Positions 42,513 to 51,947 are shown, counted from the stretch's first letter. The stretch is 64,000 nucleotides of DNA from Ga0077555 sp963746315 (GCA_963746315.1 CAVVAR010000003.1:186001-250000), one strand, 5' to 3'. Notes: generated from the letters alone by a model not told the origin. A program made the numbers and translations.

Positions 42513-44408
42513 TTAAGCCCGCACGCGCCGCCGGCCACCCATTGCTCGACCCATCGTCGGCGCCGCTTCGACCTGCTCGTCGAAAAGCTCGACGAGCTTG
42601 TCGGTCATCGCGCCAGCAAGCTCGGACGGATCCGTGATCGTCACCGCCCGTCGATAATAGCGCGTTACGTCGTGACCGATGCCGATCGCGAGAAGCTGTA
42701 CCGGCGACTTGGTCTCGATCTCCTCGATCACCTGTCGAAGATGCCGTTCGAGATAGCAGCCCGAGTTCACGGACAGCGTCGAATCGTCGACCGGTGCACC
42801 ATCAGAGATCATCATCAAAATGCGGCGTTGCTCGGGCCGGCCAAGCAACCGATGATGCGCCCACGCCAGCGCCTCGCCGTCGATGTTCTCCTTGAGCAAC
42901 CCCTCGCGCATCATCAGGGCGAGAGCACGCTTCGAGCGCCGCCATGGAGCATCCGCCGTTTTGTAGACGATGTGCCTCAAATCGTTGAGGCGGCCCGGGC
43001 TCGCTGGTTTGCCAGCCGCAAGCCAAGCCTCGCGCGATTGACCGCCCTTCCAGGCCCGCGTCGTGAAGCCGAGAATCTCCACCTTCACACCACAACGCTC
43101 GAGCGTCCGGGCCAGGATGTCAGCGCAGCAGGCAGCCACCATGATCGGCCGCCCGCGCATCGAGCCCGAGTTGTCGAGAAGCAGCGTAACGACAGTGTCC
43201 TTGAAGTTCGTGTCGTGCTCGCGCTTGAAGGACAGCGCGTGCATCGGATCCATGATGATTCTGGGCAGCCGCGCGACATCCAGCATACCCTCCTCGAGGT
43301 CGAATTCCCACGAGCGGTTCTGCTGGGCCATCAACTTGCGCTGCAGCTTGTTGGCGAGGCGCGATACAGCGCCCGATAGATTCCTCAGCTCCTTGTCGAG
43401 GAACGAGCGCAGCCGCTCGAGCTCGTCGGGCGTGGAGAGATCCTCGGCCGAGATCTCTTCGTCATTCGCTTTCGAGAAAACCTTGTAGCCGAACCGCTCG
43501 GGGTTATCGAGCACGGAGGTGTTCGGTCGCCACGGCTCGCGAGTCTCGGCCATCTCGTCGCCTTCGGCATCGGCGTCGAAATCGTCCGTGTCGCCGTCCT
43601 CCGAGGCCTCCGCCGTCTCGCCGTCCTCGCTTTCGGAGCGCTGCTCGTCAGACTCCTGATCCTGCTGCTCGGAGCCGTCGGAGCTGTCCTGCGCCTCCGA
43701 CTCACCCGCATCCGGCTGTTGCTCCTCGTCGCTGTCGCCTTCCTCGCTCTCGCCCTCCGAGCGCTCCTCGGTCAGCTCGAGCGCTCTGAGCATGTCGCGC
43801 ATCATCCGGCCGAAGGCAGCCTGATCGTCGGCAACCTTGTCCAGCCGCTCGAACGCCGGCCCAGCTTTCTCCTCGATGAAATCCCGCCAGACGTCGACGA
43901 GGCCCTTGGCGGTATCCGGCGCCTTGAGCCCGGTCAGCCGCTCACGCACCAGCAGCGCGAGCGCATCCTCGATTGGAGCGTCCTGCCGCTCGCTGACCTC
44001 GGCATAGCGCCCATGAGCATATTGATCCTCGAGCTTGGCCGTGAGGTTGTTGGCCATGCCGGGCATCCGCATCGCGCCGATCGACTCGACACGCGCCCGC
44101 TCGGCGGCCTCGAACACTGATCGTGCCGGTCCGGCGCTCGGAGCCAGCCGGTTGTGCAACCTCTTGTCGTGGCGAGCAGCAGTAAGCGAAAGACTATCGG
44201 CCCACCCGCGAATGACCGCGATCTCCTTTACCGAAGGCACACGCGACGGCTCTGGAAGCTGCATGTGATTGCCGTCGAGCTCGGGCTTCCCCGGCGCGAA
44301 CGACACCTGCATTTCCTTCTCGCCAGCAATCGCGCGCGAGGCCAGCCCGAGCACGCGCTTGAACGGCTCGGCGGGGGATTCCTTGTTCTTCTTCGGTGGC
44401 TGGGCCAT
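42513..44408 (-). CDS. cobT: Aerobic cobaltochelatase subunit CobT
   Basis: The 631-residue protein begins KESPAEPFKRVLGLASRAI and has a very acidic Glu/Asp/Ser/Gln linker at about 220-310. A C-terminal von Willebrand factor A domain carries the MIDAS motif LLLDNSGSMRGRPI. CobT joins CobS and CobN to insert cobalt into hydrogenobyrinic acid diamide in the aerobic B12 pathway. ATG 44408 gives the family start; the frame runs to 44483. cobS lies 170 bp upstream on the same strand; cobN is not in the window. Confidence 0.96.
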   Translation of the reverse strand: MAQPPKKNKESPAEPFKRVLGLASRAIAGEKEMQVSFAPGKPELDGNHMQLPEPSRVPSVKEIAVIRGWADSLSLTAARHDKRLHNRLAPSAGPARSVFEAAERARVESIGAMRMPGMANNLTAKLEDQYAHGRYAEVSERQDAPIEDALALLVRERLTGLKAPDTAKGLVDVWRDFIEEKAGPAFERLDKVADDQAAFGRMMRDMLRALELTEERSEGESEEGDSDEEQQPDAGESEAQDSSDGSEQQDQESDEQRSESEDGETAEASEDGDTDDFDADAEGDEMAETREPWRPNTSVLDNPERFGYKVFSKANDEEISAEDLSTPDELERLRSFLDKELRNLSGAVSRLANKLQRKLMAQQNRSWEFDLEEGMLDVARLPRIIMDPMHALSFKREHDTNFKDTVVTLLLDNSGSMRGRPIMVAACCADILARTLERCGVKVEILGFTTRAWKGGQSREAWLAAGKPASPGRLNDLRHIVYKTADAPWRRSKRALALMMREGLLKENIDGEALAWAHHRLLGRPEQRRILMMISDGAPVDDSTLSVNSGCYLERHLRQVIEEIETKSPVQLLAIGIGHDVTRYYRRAVTITDPSELAGAMTDKLVELFDEQVEAAPTMGRAMGGRRRVRA

Positions 44409-44578
44409 CTGTCTGTCATCCCGGGCCTTGCCTGCACCGGCCTCAGCCGATGTGCCCGCGATCCATCTAGCCGCGGGCGCCAAGCGTCAAACTCAGTGCA
44501 AGCGGCGAGACTGCGGGCATACTCCGCAACTGCCTGCCGTTCGATGGCCCCCGGAGGTTTACCCCGAGGGCCTGATCG

Positions 44579-45538
44579 TCAGCTCAACGCGACGTTCGCA
44601 GCAGACTCCGGCAGCTCCTCGCCGAAGCACCGCTGATAGAACTCGGCAACCAGCGGCCGCTCCAGCTCGTCACACTTGTTGAGGAAGGTCATCCGGAACG
44701 CAAACCCGACCGAGCCGAAGATCTCGGCGTTCTCGGCCCAGGTCAGCACGGTGCGCGGGCTCATCACGGTCGAGAGATCGCCGTTGATGAACGCCGACCG
44801 CGTAAGGTCGGCAACGCGCACCATGTTGTTCACGACCTTCTTCTTGGCATCGCTCTTCGCAAAGGCTTTCGCCTTCGAGAGGATGATGCCGACCTCCTCG
44901 TCGTGCGGCAGGTAGTTCAGCGTCACCACGATCGACCAGCGGTCCATCTGGCCCTGGTTGATCTGCTGCGTCCCGTGATAGAGGCCGGAGGTGTCGCCGA
45001 GACCGATCGTATTGGTCGTCGAGAACAGGCGGAATGCGGGATGCGGCCGGATCACCTTCGACTGATCCAGAAGCGTCAGCTTGCCGGACACCTCGAGGAT
45101 GCGCTGAATCACGAACATCACGTCCGGCCGGCCGGCATCGTATTCGTCGAAGCACAGCGCGACGTTGTTCTGCAGCGCCCAGGGCAGAATGCCCTCGCGG
45201 AACTCGGTCACCTGCTTGCCGTCCTTGAGGACAATGGCGTCCTTGCCGACAAGGTCGATGCGCGAGACGTGGCTGTCGAGATTGACGCGCACCATCGGCC
45301 AGTTGAGCCGGGCTGCGACCTGCTCGATATGGGTCGACTTGCCGGTCCCGTGATAGCCTTGCACCATCACGCGGCGATTGTGTTTGAAGCCGGCCAGAAT
45401 GGCGAGCGTCACCTCTTTGTTGAAGAGGTAGTCCGGATCCAGGTCCGGCACGTGCGGGTCGGGTTCCGAGTAGGCCGGCACCTCGAGGTCGGAATCAATG
45501 CCAAAGACCTGCCGCACAGAAACCGTCTTGTCTGGCAT
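44579..45538 (-). CDS. cobS: Aerobic cobaltochelatase subunit CobS (AAA+)
   Basis: The 319-residue MoxR-type AAA+ ATPase has Walker A VQGYHGTGKSTHIEQVA, Walker B ALCFDEYDAGRPD, sensor 1 FSTTNTIGLGD and an arginine finger region. The start MPDKTVSVRQVFGIDSD matches CobS; ATG 45613 would add 25 residues without family support. It powers cobalt insertion with CobT and CobN. It precedes cobT in the operon. Confidence 0.96.
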   Translation of the reverse strand: MPDKTVSVRQVFGIDSDLEVPAYSEPDPHVPDLDPDYLFNKEVTLAILAGFKHNRRVMVQGYHGTGKSTHIEQVAARLNWPMVRVNLDSHVSRIDLVGKDAIVLKDGKQVTEFREGILPWALQNNVALCFDEYDAGRPDVMFVIQRILEVSGKLTLLDQSKVIRPHPAFRLFSTTNTIGLGDTSGLYHGTQQINQGQMDRWSIVVTLNYLPHDEEVGIILSKAKAFAKSDAKKKVVNNMVRVADLTRSAFINGDLSTVMSPRTVLTWAENAEIFGSVGFAFRMTFLNKCDELERPLVAEFYQRCFGEELPESAANVALS

Positions 45539-45665
45539 GCCGGAGACTCCGGCCTCAGCTTGGGCGCGCATTTCGTGATTAGTCCCGATCGTTGTTGCGT
45601 TCTGGGCGAGCATGGCACGCAGTCAGTGCCGGCGCCAAGTCCCGAAGACAAGGGAGGGTGCAAGC

Positions 45666-46283
45666 TCAAACCAAGCCTGCCTGTTTAAGATAATTATAGG
45701 CCTGGATGATCTCGCGCAACCTGTCTTCCGAGCCACGGTCACCACCGTTGGCGTCGGGATGGTGGCGTTTCACGAGCTCCTTGAAGCGCGCCTTGATCTC
45801 GCCCTTGCCCGCCGTCTCTGGAAGATGGAGCGTATCGAGAGCACGACGCTCCAAAGCCTTGAGTGGGCGCTTTTTTTCCGCTGCAGGAGATCCAGCATCT
45901 TCGGCGCCATCCGCGAAAAGTCGGTGCGAATCCAACTTTGCAAAACGAGCGTACCGACGCGCCGGATCGCCGGCAGTGCGACCGGGAATGTCGGCGCTGC
46001 CGCCCATCCGCCATGTCGGCCGGTGCCCTGTCTCCGAGCTTTTCTGGAAGCGCTCGACCTCTGCGTTGCTCATGCCTTCGAAATAGTTGTAGCTCGCGTT
46101 GAATTGCCGCACGTGATCCATGCAGAAGCGATAATAGCCCTCCTGGCCACGTCCGCGCGGCGCGCGATGCGTGCCGACGGACGTGCAGCCCTTCCACTCG
46201 CACGGTTCCTCACGCGGTGCCGCCTTGGGCTCCGTGCCGCGCGCGATGCGGATGCTGTCGAAATATTTCGAGTCGAGCTTCAT
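45666..46283 (-). CDS. J-domain protein
   Basis: The 205-residue protein carries its J domain at the C-terminus, about residues 140-205, with the HPD motif in VKRHHPDANGG. The N-terminal region has a small Cys/His block (CEWKGCTSVGTHRAPRGR) and FCMDHVRQFNASYNYFEGM. It would stimulate an Hsp70 ATPase. C-terminal J domains of this type next to bolA and cobS are a standard Rhizobiales arrangement. It is not DnaJ itself, as the G/F and zinc domains are absent. Confidence 0.92.
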   Translation of the reverse strand: MKLDSKYFDSIRIARGTEPKAAPREEPCEWKGCTSVGTHRAPRGRGQEGYYRFCMDHVRQFNASYNYFEGMSNAEVERFQKSSETGHRPTWRMGGSADIPGRTAGDPARRYARFAKLDSHRLFADGAEDAGSPAAEKKRPLKALERRALDTLHLPETAGKGEIKARFKELVKRHHPDANGGDRGSEDRLREIIQAYNYLKQAGLV

Positions 46284-46463
46284 CGCCGTGAGTATGATCC
46301 GAGTTGGGCCGGGCGCACAAGAACAGCTCGGGTCTTCGAGCCGCGGCGTTGCGCGCTTGCATCGAGCAGCAAAGGGGCAAAGTCTCGCGAGCCCCGAAGC
46401 TGTTCCATCTGAGTTGGCTCCCCGACCAGCCGTTATCGCATAGAACCCGCGAGGAATCGCTTA

Positions 46464-46739
46464 ATGACTGTCGAGCAGCAGATCCGCGAAACATTGATGA
46501 TAGCGCTGGAGCCGACCCGGCTGGACGTCGTCAACGAGTCGCATCTCCACGCAGGCCACGCGGGCTCGCCCGGAACCGGATCGAGCCATTTCCGCGTTCT
46601 CATCGTCTCGCAAATTTTCGCAGGGCAGAGCCGCATCGCGCGCCATCGCCTTGTCAACGACGCCCTCGGCGGCCTCCTCCGAGATAAGATACACGCCCTC
46701 GCGATCAAGGCCTACGCCCCCGGCGAGTCGATCGGCTGA
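46464..46739 (+). CDS. bolA: BolA family protein
   Basis: The 91-residue protein has the BolA fold: DVVNESHLHAGHAGSPGTGSSHF, then FAGQSRIARHRLVNDAL and the final IHALAIKAYAP. The H-x-H and conserved RHR support binding of a shared [2Fe-2S] cluster with a monothiol glutaredoxin. BolA proteins act in iron homeostasis and stress morphology. It is divergent from the J-domain gene by 180 bp. Confidence 0.94.
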   Translation: MTVEQQIRETLMIALEPTRLDVVNESHLHAGHAGSPGTGSSHFRVLIVSQIFAGQSRIARHRLVNDALGGLLRDKIHALAIKAYAPGESIG

Positions 46740-46776
46740 ACGGCCGTACGGGCATCGCTGACCAGGAGAAAGAGAC

Positions 46777-47511
46777 ATGACCGAGCAACGCTTGCAAGCC
46801 ATCGCCACGCGCCTCGCGACCGCACGCCGCGAAGGCTCCCGCATCCGCCTCGACGATCCACCTCGTGATTTCGAGGAGGGCTTCGCCGTCCAGGATCGCG
46901 TCGTGGCCCTGCTCGGCGAGCCGGTTATCGGCTGGAAGGTAATCGAGGTTCCGGCGGGACCAGTCGTGTTTGCGCCAATCCTTGCTGGAGGTGTCGTGCC
47001 GGCCGGCGGCAATTGGCAGCTGAAGGGGACGGAGCCCGCCGGCATCGAGCTGGAGATAGCCTTTCGCATGGCACGCGATGTGCCCGCTGGCGCCAGCCCG
47101 AATGAGATCATCGAGGCGGTCGCCTCCGCTCACGTCGTCTTCGAGCTGTGCCAGAGCCGCAATGTCGAGCCAGAAACCCTGCCACGGCATGTCAGCCTCG
47201 CCGATTGCATTTTGAACGCCGGCATTGTTGTCGGTAGCGAGATTGCAGGCTGGCGCACGAAAGAGCTGAAAGCCGTCCCGGGCCGCCTGCTCGTCGACGG
47301 CAAGACGCACATCGAGGGCAAGAGCGTCGATCCTTTGCGTGCCCTGACCGTGCTAGCCCCGGCCCTGAGCGCACATGGCAAGGCACTGAATGCCGGTCAC
47401 GTCGTGATCACGGGAAGCCTGATCGGCATGAACTGGCTCACCGGCCGACATGCCATTCGGGGCGAGATAGACGGCTTCGGCTCTGTCGAGGCCACTGTTA
47501 CCGCGCGATAA
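46777..47511 (+). CDS. 2-keto-4-pentenoate hydratase / FAH-family protein
   Basis: The 244-residue protein resembles MhpD-type hydratases: GEPVIGWKVIE, GIELEIAFRMARDVPAG with the metal ligand E-x-E, ADCILNAGIVVGSEI and LNAGHVVITGSLIGMNWL. These hydrate 2-oxopent-4-enoate or decarboxylate related oxo-acids with Mg2+. No aromatic-degradation genes are nearby, so substrate is open. A GAGA-type ribosome site precedes ATG 46777. It follows bolA by 37 bp and may be co-transcribed. Confidence 0.88.
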   Translation: MTEQRLQAIATRLATARREGSRIRLDDPPRDFEEGFAVQDRVVALLGEPVIGWKVIEVPAGPVVFAPILAGGVVPAGGNWQLKGTEPAGIELEIAFRMARDVPAGASPNEIIEAVASAHVVFELCQSRNVEPETLPRHVSLADCILNAGIVVGSEIAGWRTKELKAVPGRLLVDGKTHIEGKSVDPLRALTVLAPALSAHGKALNAGHVVITGSLIGMNWLTGRHAIRGEIDGFGSVEATVTAR

Positions 47512-47537
47512 CGACGTCGCCGCGTTGCCGACAAGCC

Positions 47538-47570
47538 GAGGGCCGCCCCGCAACTGCGGTGGCGGCCCTC
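47538..47570. terminator. Bidirectional hairpin between convergent genes
   Basis: GAGGGCCGCC (47538-47547) and GGCGGCCCTC (47561-47570) pair perfectly, and the inside CCGC/GCGG extends the stem. It sits between the convergent hydratase and His-rich genes. There is no T tract, so it may act in both directions or with Rho. Confidence 0.65.
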
Positions 47571-47592
47571 GCGCTCGTTGTATGCGCCCTGT

Positions 47593-48123
47593 TTACTGCT
47601 GCGGTGCGGGGCCCGGCGCGGGCGCTTCCTGCGCCCCAGGACCAATCGGCGCGCCCTGCTCAGCCGGCGCACCTTGCTCGACCTGCACTGACTGGGCGGC
47701 GTCGGAAGCCTCGATCGGGGCCGTGCTGACGGTGGCCTCGGCCGACTTCAGAATCTGCTGCGGGGCGCCCTGAACGACCGGCTTCGCTGCCGGCCGTACG
47801 ATCACCACCCGCCGGTGACCATGGCCATGGCCGTAACCGTAGCTGTGGCTGTACGTCGGCGCGTAGCTGTAGACCGGCGCGTGTCCGTAAGAAGGCGCCC
47901 GATACGTCGGAGCATACACTTGGCGGTGACCGTAGCCATGCCCGCGGTAGGCATGGCCATGGCTGTACCCCCGATGACGATAGCCGTGGCTGTGATGACC
48001 GTGACCGTGGTTGGAGGCGTGATAGCCATGGCCGTAGCCGTGGCCGGAGGAGCGATATCCCGCCTCGGCGGCAGTGACGGAAGCGAGGCCGAGAGCAAGA
48101 GCGATGGCGAGCAGGGCTTTCAT
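47593..48123 (-). CDS. Histidine/tyrosine/glycine-rich exported protein
   Basis: The 176-residue product has a signal peptide (MKALLAIALALGLASVTAAEA). About 85 residues of Gly-Tyr-Gly-His and Tyr-Ser/Ala-Pro-Thr repeats follow, with roughly 28 histidines. The tail is Ala/Pro/Gln-rich and nearly free of His (QQILKSAEATVSTAPIEAS). Such His-rich periplasmic proteins can bind Zn, Ni or Cu, but many are simply structural; metal binding is inference. Two palindromes related to CGTTATA-AACG lie upstream of its start. A convergent hairpin separates it from the hydratase gene. Confidence 0.75.
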   Translation of the reverse strand: MKALLAIALALGLASVTAAEAGYRSSGHGYGHGYHASNHGHGHHSHGYRHRGYSHGHAYRGHGYGHRQVYAPTYRAPSYGHAPVYSYAPTYSHSYGYGHGHGHRRVVIVRPAAKPVVQGAPQQILKSAEATVSTAPIEASDAAQSVQVEQGAPAEQGAPIGPGAQEAPAPGPAPQQ

Positions 48124-48209
48124 AATCGTAATCCTTTTCGATGGTCAGGCGCTGGTGTCCGGGGCTCCGGCTGCGATGGCGCCCGCTGATGTCCGTGCTT
48201 CATGTCCAT

Positions 48210-48268
48210 CGTTATAGAACGTCGTTCAAAATACAGCAATAAGAAACTGACCGTCTCGTTATAACGAG
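48210..48268. promoter_or_regulatory. Related palindromes upstream of the His-rich gene
   Basis: CTCGTTATAACGAG (48255-48268) is a perfect 14-bp palindrome. CGTTATAGAACG (48210-48221) shares its CGTTATA-AACG core, and GAACGTCGTTC (48218-48228) overlaps it. They lie 87-145 bp upstream of the His-rich protein start, as expected for paired operator sites. No cognate regulator gene is adjacent. Confidence 0.45.
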
Positions 48269-48322
48269 TCCGTGACTACGCTTTCGGGCGTGGAAGCGGT
48301 CGGGCGCCAGGCGTACGTGCCG

Positions 48323-49612
48323 TCATGGTGCGCTTGGCCTTGGGTCTTCGGCAGCCGCGATCCGCCGCACGCGCACGCCCGTCACCCTGTTGCGCTGCTT
48401 TCGGACGACCTCGAAACGATAGCCGTGGAAGGTAAAGGCCTGCCCGATCTCCGGGATCATCTGAGCCTCGTGCATCACGAGACCCGCAATCGTGGTCGCC
48501 GCCTCGTCGGGCAGATCCCAACCCATGACTCGATTGAGATCCCGAATGGCCATCGTCCCCTCGACGCTCACCGCGCCGTCGGCCTGGGGTCGGATCTGCG
48601 GCTCCGTATCGTGCTCGTCCGATATTTGCCCCACGATCACCTCGAGGATGTCCTCGAGGGTCACCAGGCCTTGCACCTCCCCGTACTCGTCGACCACCAG
48701 CGCGAGCTGGATTTTCCGTGCGAGGAACTGACCAAGCTGCTCTTTCAGGCTGGTGGTGTCCGGAACGAACCATGGCGGCGTCAGGATCGCGGGGATGTCG
48801 ACGGCATCTACTTTCCAGTCGCTTCGCGCCAAGGCCGCCAGCAGATCCTTCGTATGCAGCACACCGATGACGTTGTCCGGCCGCTCTCGCCAGACGGGCA
48901 GCCGCGAGTACTGTCCCGCCAGGACATGATCCACGATTACTGTCGCAGGCTCGTCCGCGTCGATTGTCTCCATTTTCGTCCGGTGCACCATGACATCGAG
49001 CACCTGCATCTCTTTCAGATCGAGGATTGCGCCCAGCATCTCCGCGTCCGCCTTGGCGACAGCCCCGCCCTGCTCCCCGAGCGCGATGCTGCCGCGAAGC
49101 TCCTCGTGGGCGGCAAGAATGTCGGCCCTGTCGTCGCGTTGGGACGGCGTCATGCGAAGCACGATCTTGATGACGAAATGAATGGCCGCCGTGAAGGGAC
49201 GCATCACTATGATCAGAATTCGCATCGTCGGCGCCACCGCGAGAGCGAACCTGTCCGAGTAGGCGAGCGCGTAGGTCTTGGGAAGAACCTCTGAGAAAAT
49301 GACCACCACGATAGTCATGGCGATCGTGGCATAGGCCACGCCGACCTCCCCAAACCAACTTATGAGGAGGCTGGTCGTCAGCGCGGAAGCCAGAATATTG
49401 ACGAGGTTGTTTCCGACCAGGACCGTACCGATGATTCGCTCGGGCGAGGCCAGCAGCCGGTTCACCAGCCCGGCGCGAAGACTGCCCTCCTGCTCCATCG
49501 CGTGCATCCTCGCCCGCGAGACGGCCGTCAGCGCTGTCTCGCTACCGCTGAAGAATGCCGACAGCACGAGCAGCACGACGACACAAAACAAGATCCAGAC
49601 TTCGAAAGGCAT
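48323..49612 (-). CDS. CorC/HlyC-family membrane protein (DUF21 + CBS)
   Basis: The 429-residue protein has a DUF21 (CNNM) membrane region with about four helices (MPFEVWILFCVVVLLVLSAFF, then GTVLVGNNLVNILASALTTSL and onwards). Two CBS domains lie at about 205-330 (VMVHRTKMETIDADEPA, TLEDILEVIVGQISDEHD), and a CorC-type C-terminal domain follows. Family members are Mg2+/Co2+ transporters; 'hemolysin' in their names is historical. It follows aroB by 60 bp on the same strand, the usual Rhizobiales aroK-aroB-corC order. Confidence 0.93.
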   Translation of the reverse strand: MPFEVWILFCVVVLLVLSAFFSGSETALTAVSRARMHAMEQEGSLRAGLVNRLLASPERIIGTVLVGNNLVNILASALTTSLLISWFGEVGVAYATIAMTIVVVIFSEVLPKTYALAYSDRFALAVAPTMRILIIVMRPFTAAIHFVIKIVLRMTPSQRDDRADILAAHEELRGSIALGEQGGAVAKADAEMLGAILDLKEMQVLDVMVHRTKMETIDADEPATVIVDHVLAGQYSRLPVWRERPDNVIGVLHTKDLLAALARSDWKVDAVDIPAILTPPWFVPDTTSLKEQLGQFLARKIQLALVVDEYGEVQGLVTLEDILEVIVGQISDEHDTEPQIRPQADGAVSVEGTMAIRDLNRVMGWDLPDEAATTIAGLVMHEAQMIPEIGQAFTFHGYRFEVVRKQRNRVTGVRVRRIAAAEDPRPSAP

Positions 49613-49672
49613 GGTCCTACCGAAAAATACGCCGCAGCTGTTTCTGGTCGCGAACGGGACACGCGTCCCGTC

Positions 49673-50851
49673 TCAAACCGTACCGGAGTTTTGGCCGCTG
49701 ACCTCGCGCTCCATGAAATCGGCGAGCCGATCCATTGGCACCTCGCGTGTGATGAACGCCTCGCCGATGCCCCGAGCGAGTATGAAGGTGAGCTGACCGG
49801 CACGGACCTTCTTGTCCTGGCCCATGAGCCGGACGAGCTCCGTGGCAGTCGGTTTGTCCCGTCCGGGAATGTCATCCACCCGAGTGGGCAGACCGACCGA
49901 TTTCAGATGCCGGACGACCTCAGCCGCCGTCCCCGCTGCAGCAAAGCCCATCTCTTCCGAGAAACGGAACGCTTGTGCCATGCCGATTGCGACAGCCTCG
50001 CCGTGCAGCAACCGATCCGAGAATCCCGCCCAGGCCTCGAGCGCATGCCCGAACGTGTGGCCGAGATTGAGCAGCATCCGATCGCCGGTCTCGGTCTCGT
50101 CACGGGCGACGATCGCGGCTTTTGCAGCGACCGAGCGCCTCACGGCCTCGGTTAGTGTCGATGCATCGTTGCCAAACAGACTACGCTGGTGCGCTTCGAG
50201 CCAATCGTAAAAGTCTCTGTCACCCAGCAGACCGTATTTGACCACCTCGGCATAACCAGCCCGAAGCTCGCGCGCCGGTAACGTCGACAGGACGTCGGTG
50301 TCGGCAAGGACCAGTGAGGGCTGATGAAACGCGCCGATCAGGTTCTTGCCGAGACGGCTGTTGACCGCCGTCTTGCCGCCAACTGAGCTGTCGACCTGAG
50401 CGAGGAGGCTCGTCGGGATTTGCACGTAGCGCACGCCACGCCGGATCACGCTCGCGGCGAAACCGGCCAGGTCGCCGATCACCCCCCCGCCGAGCGCGAC
50501 AACGGTATCGGATCGCTCCAACCCCATTTCGAGCAAGCCGTCCGTGAGCTCGGCGAGCCGCGCCATGCTTTTCGTCGCTTCGCCCGGCTCCAGTACGATG
50601 GTGCCGGCGTGCCGCCCGGACGCTTTCAGACTGGCCTCGAGCGGTGCCAGATGCCGGGTCGCCACGTTTCGGTCCGTGACGATCCCGCAGCGCACAGAGC
50701 CAAGTCGATCCTCGATCAGCCGAGCCGCGTCTTTCAGCAGCCCCGGGCCGATCAGCACCTCGTACCGGCGCTCGGCGAGCTCGACCGGCACGCTCGTACC
50801 ACTCACGTGATGGCTTTCACTGCGTCGACTGGAAGGATCGGGATCGTTCAA
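49673..50851 (-). CDS. aroB: 3-dehydroquinate synthase AroB
   Basis: The 392-residue enzyme has NAD motifs ALGGGVIGDLAGFAAS and the DSSVGGKTAVNSRLGKNLIG loop. Zinc ligands are within RAGYAEVVKYG, LLNLGHTFGHALE and LLHGEAVAIGM. It converts DAHP to 3-dehydroquinate, step two of the shikimate pathway. It lies 79 bp downstream of aroK on the same strand. The first 20 residues are extra compared with the usual start and could be trimmed to a later GTG. Confidence 0.95.
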   Translation of the reverse strand: MNDPDPSSRRSESHHVSGTSVPVELAERRYEVLIGPGLLKDAARLIEDRLGSVRCGIVTDRNVATRHLAPLEASLKASGRHAGTIVLEPGEATKSMARLAELTDGLLEMGLERSDTVVALGGGVIGDLAGFAASVIRRGVRYVQIPTSLLAQVDSSVGGKTAVNSRLGKNLIGAFHQPSLVLADTDVLSTLPARELRAGYAEVVKYGLLGDRDFYDWLEAHQRSLFGNDASTLTEAVRRSVAAKAAIVARDETETGDRMLLNLGHTFGHALEAWAGFSDRLLHGEAVAIGMAQAFRFSEEMGFAAAGTAAEVVRHLKSVGLPTRVDDIPGRDKPTATELVRLMGQDKKVRAGQLTFILARGIGEAFITREVPMDRLADFMEREVSGQNSGTV

Positions 50852-50930
50852 CTCAGGTTCCTCGAATTCATGACTGCGAGCGGTCTGGTCGACCGCGAGG
50901 CCAGAGGGCTATCGTGCAGATGACAAGCCC

Positions 50931-51506
50931 CTAGATGCGCCCTCGATCCTCGTGTCCGACGATCAGGGGATGCGTTTCCAGCATAGCCAGGATCTCGTCG
51001 ACAATCACCTCGTGCGGGACATCGCAACTCTCGACGACGAGATCGGCCTCGGCATAGACAGGGTAGCGGGTCTCCATGAGACCCCTCATGACGGCCTCCG
51101 GATCCGCCACTTTGAGTAGGGGGCGATTGTCACGCTTCATCACCCGCCGCATAAGTACCGGCAACTCGGCGCGCAGCCAGATCGCGATGCCGGCGCTCCT
51201 GATGGCTGCCCGGGTCTCCGGGGTCATGTAGGCGCCACCACCGGTCGCCACCACCTGCGGTCCGTTCTGCAGTAGCCTTCGAATGACCCGGCGTTCTCCG
51301 TCCCTGAACGAAGCTTCGCCATGATCCGCGAAGATTTCAGGAATGGTCTTCTGCGCCGCCTTCTCGATCTCGTCGTCGGCATCGAGGAAGGGCACATCCA
51401 GTCTTGCCGCTAGACGACGCCCCACTGAGGACTTGCCGCAGCCCATGAGGCCGACCATCACCAGAGATCTGGCACCCAGCCGCCGCTTGATTCGCGCAAC
51501 CGTCAT
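50931..51506 (-). CDS. aroK: Shikimate kinase AroK
   Basis: The 191-residue kinase has Walker A GLMGCGKSSVGRRLA, the shikimate-binding DADDEIEK and FRDGERRVI, and the GGGAYM loop. It phosphorylates shikimate. ATG 51506 gives the family start MTVARIKRRLG; the frame is open to 51638 but that part is not conserved-looking. First gene of aroK-aroB-corC. Confidence 0.95.
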   Translation of the reverse strand: MTVARIKRRLGARSLVMVGLMGCGKSSVGRRLAARLDVPFLDADDEIEKAAQKTIPEIFADHGEASFRDGERRVIRRLLQNGPQVVATGGGAYMTPETRAAIRSAGIAIWLRAELPVLMRRVMKRDNRPLLKVADPEAVMRGLMETRYPVYAEADLVVESCDVPHEVIVDEILAMLETHPLIVGHEDRGRI

Positions 51507-51716
51507 GCCACCCGCCGCCGCCCCCGTGCAGGTGCCCTGTGGACAGACGGAACCAAAGCCCAAGTCTTTGGCCAAACACGAAAAATTGAGCGCCGCGACA
51601 AGCCCGGCCTGCGCCCCGCCGCAACCCTGCGCTCGCACCGGCTTGGTTTAAAGGCCATCATGGTCATATTGGAGACAATATGGCTCATCATCAATCGGGT
51701 TCCACGGGGTCGACAG

Positions 51717-51860
51717 ATGCCGAGCTTGTTCCGTTTCCTGTTCGTGGTCAGCCTCCTGTTCGCAGTGACGGCAGGTGGGCTGTACGTGCTCGCCGAACTG
51801 TTCGAGCCGGTGCCGAAGGAAGTATCCCAGACGGTGCACGGCGTAAAGATTCGCAGATAA
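51717..51860 (+). CDS. 47-residue single-helix membrane protein
   Basis: The peptide MPSLFRFLFVVSLLFAVTAGG and the following residues form one membrane helix; then comes a short soluble tail (LFEPVPKEVSQTVHGVKIRR). I recall closely similar short proteins, often mislabelled histidine kinases, at this spot between aroK and xerD in other Rhizobiales. A longer frame to 51660 exists but adds unlikely sequence. Function unknown. Confidence 0.72.
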   Translation: MPSLFRFLFVVSLLFAVTAGGLYVLAELFEPVPKEVSQTVHGVKIRR

Positions 51861-51947
51861 CCACCTGGGGAGCAGGCATGCGCCGCCGACGCCAAGACCG
51901 CGTCGGGCCGCTCGCAATCCCCACTGAGGCACGAGGATAGCACGACC

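Noticed and set aside
48272..49294. Plus-strand open frame of 340 residues opposite the CorC-type gene
   Set aside because: It is the antisense of a clear DUF21/CBS protein, with His/Arg/Asp-rich composition typical of shadow frames.
48323..49612. Hemolysin toxin
   Set aside because: The domain order is DUF21-CBS-CorC, i.e. a magnesium/cobalt transporter-type protein; the hemolysin name is historical.
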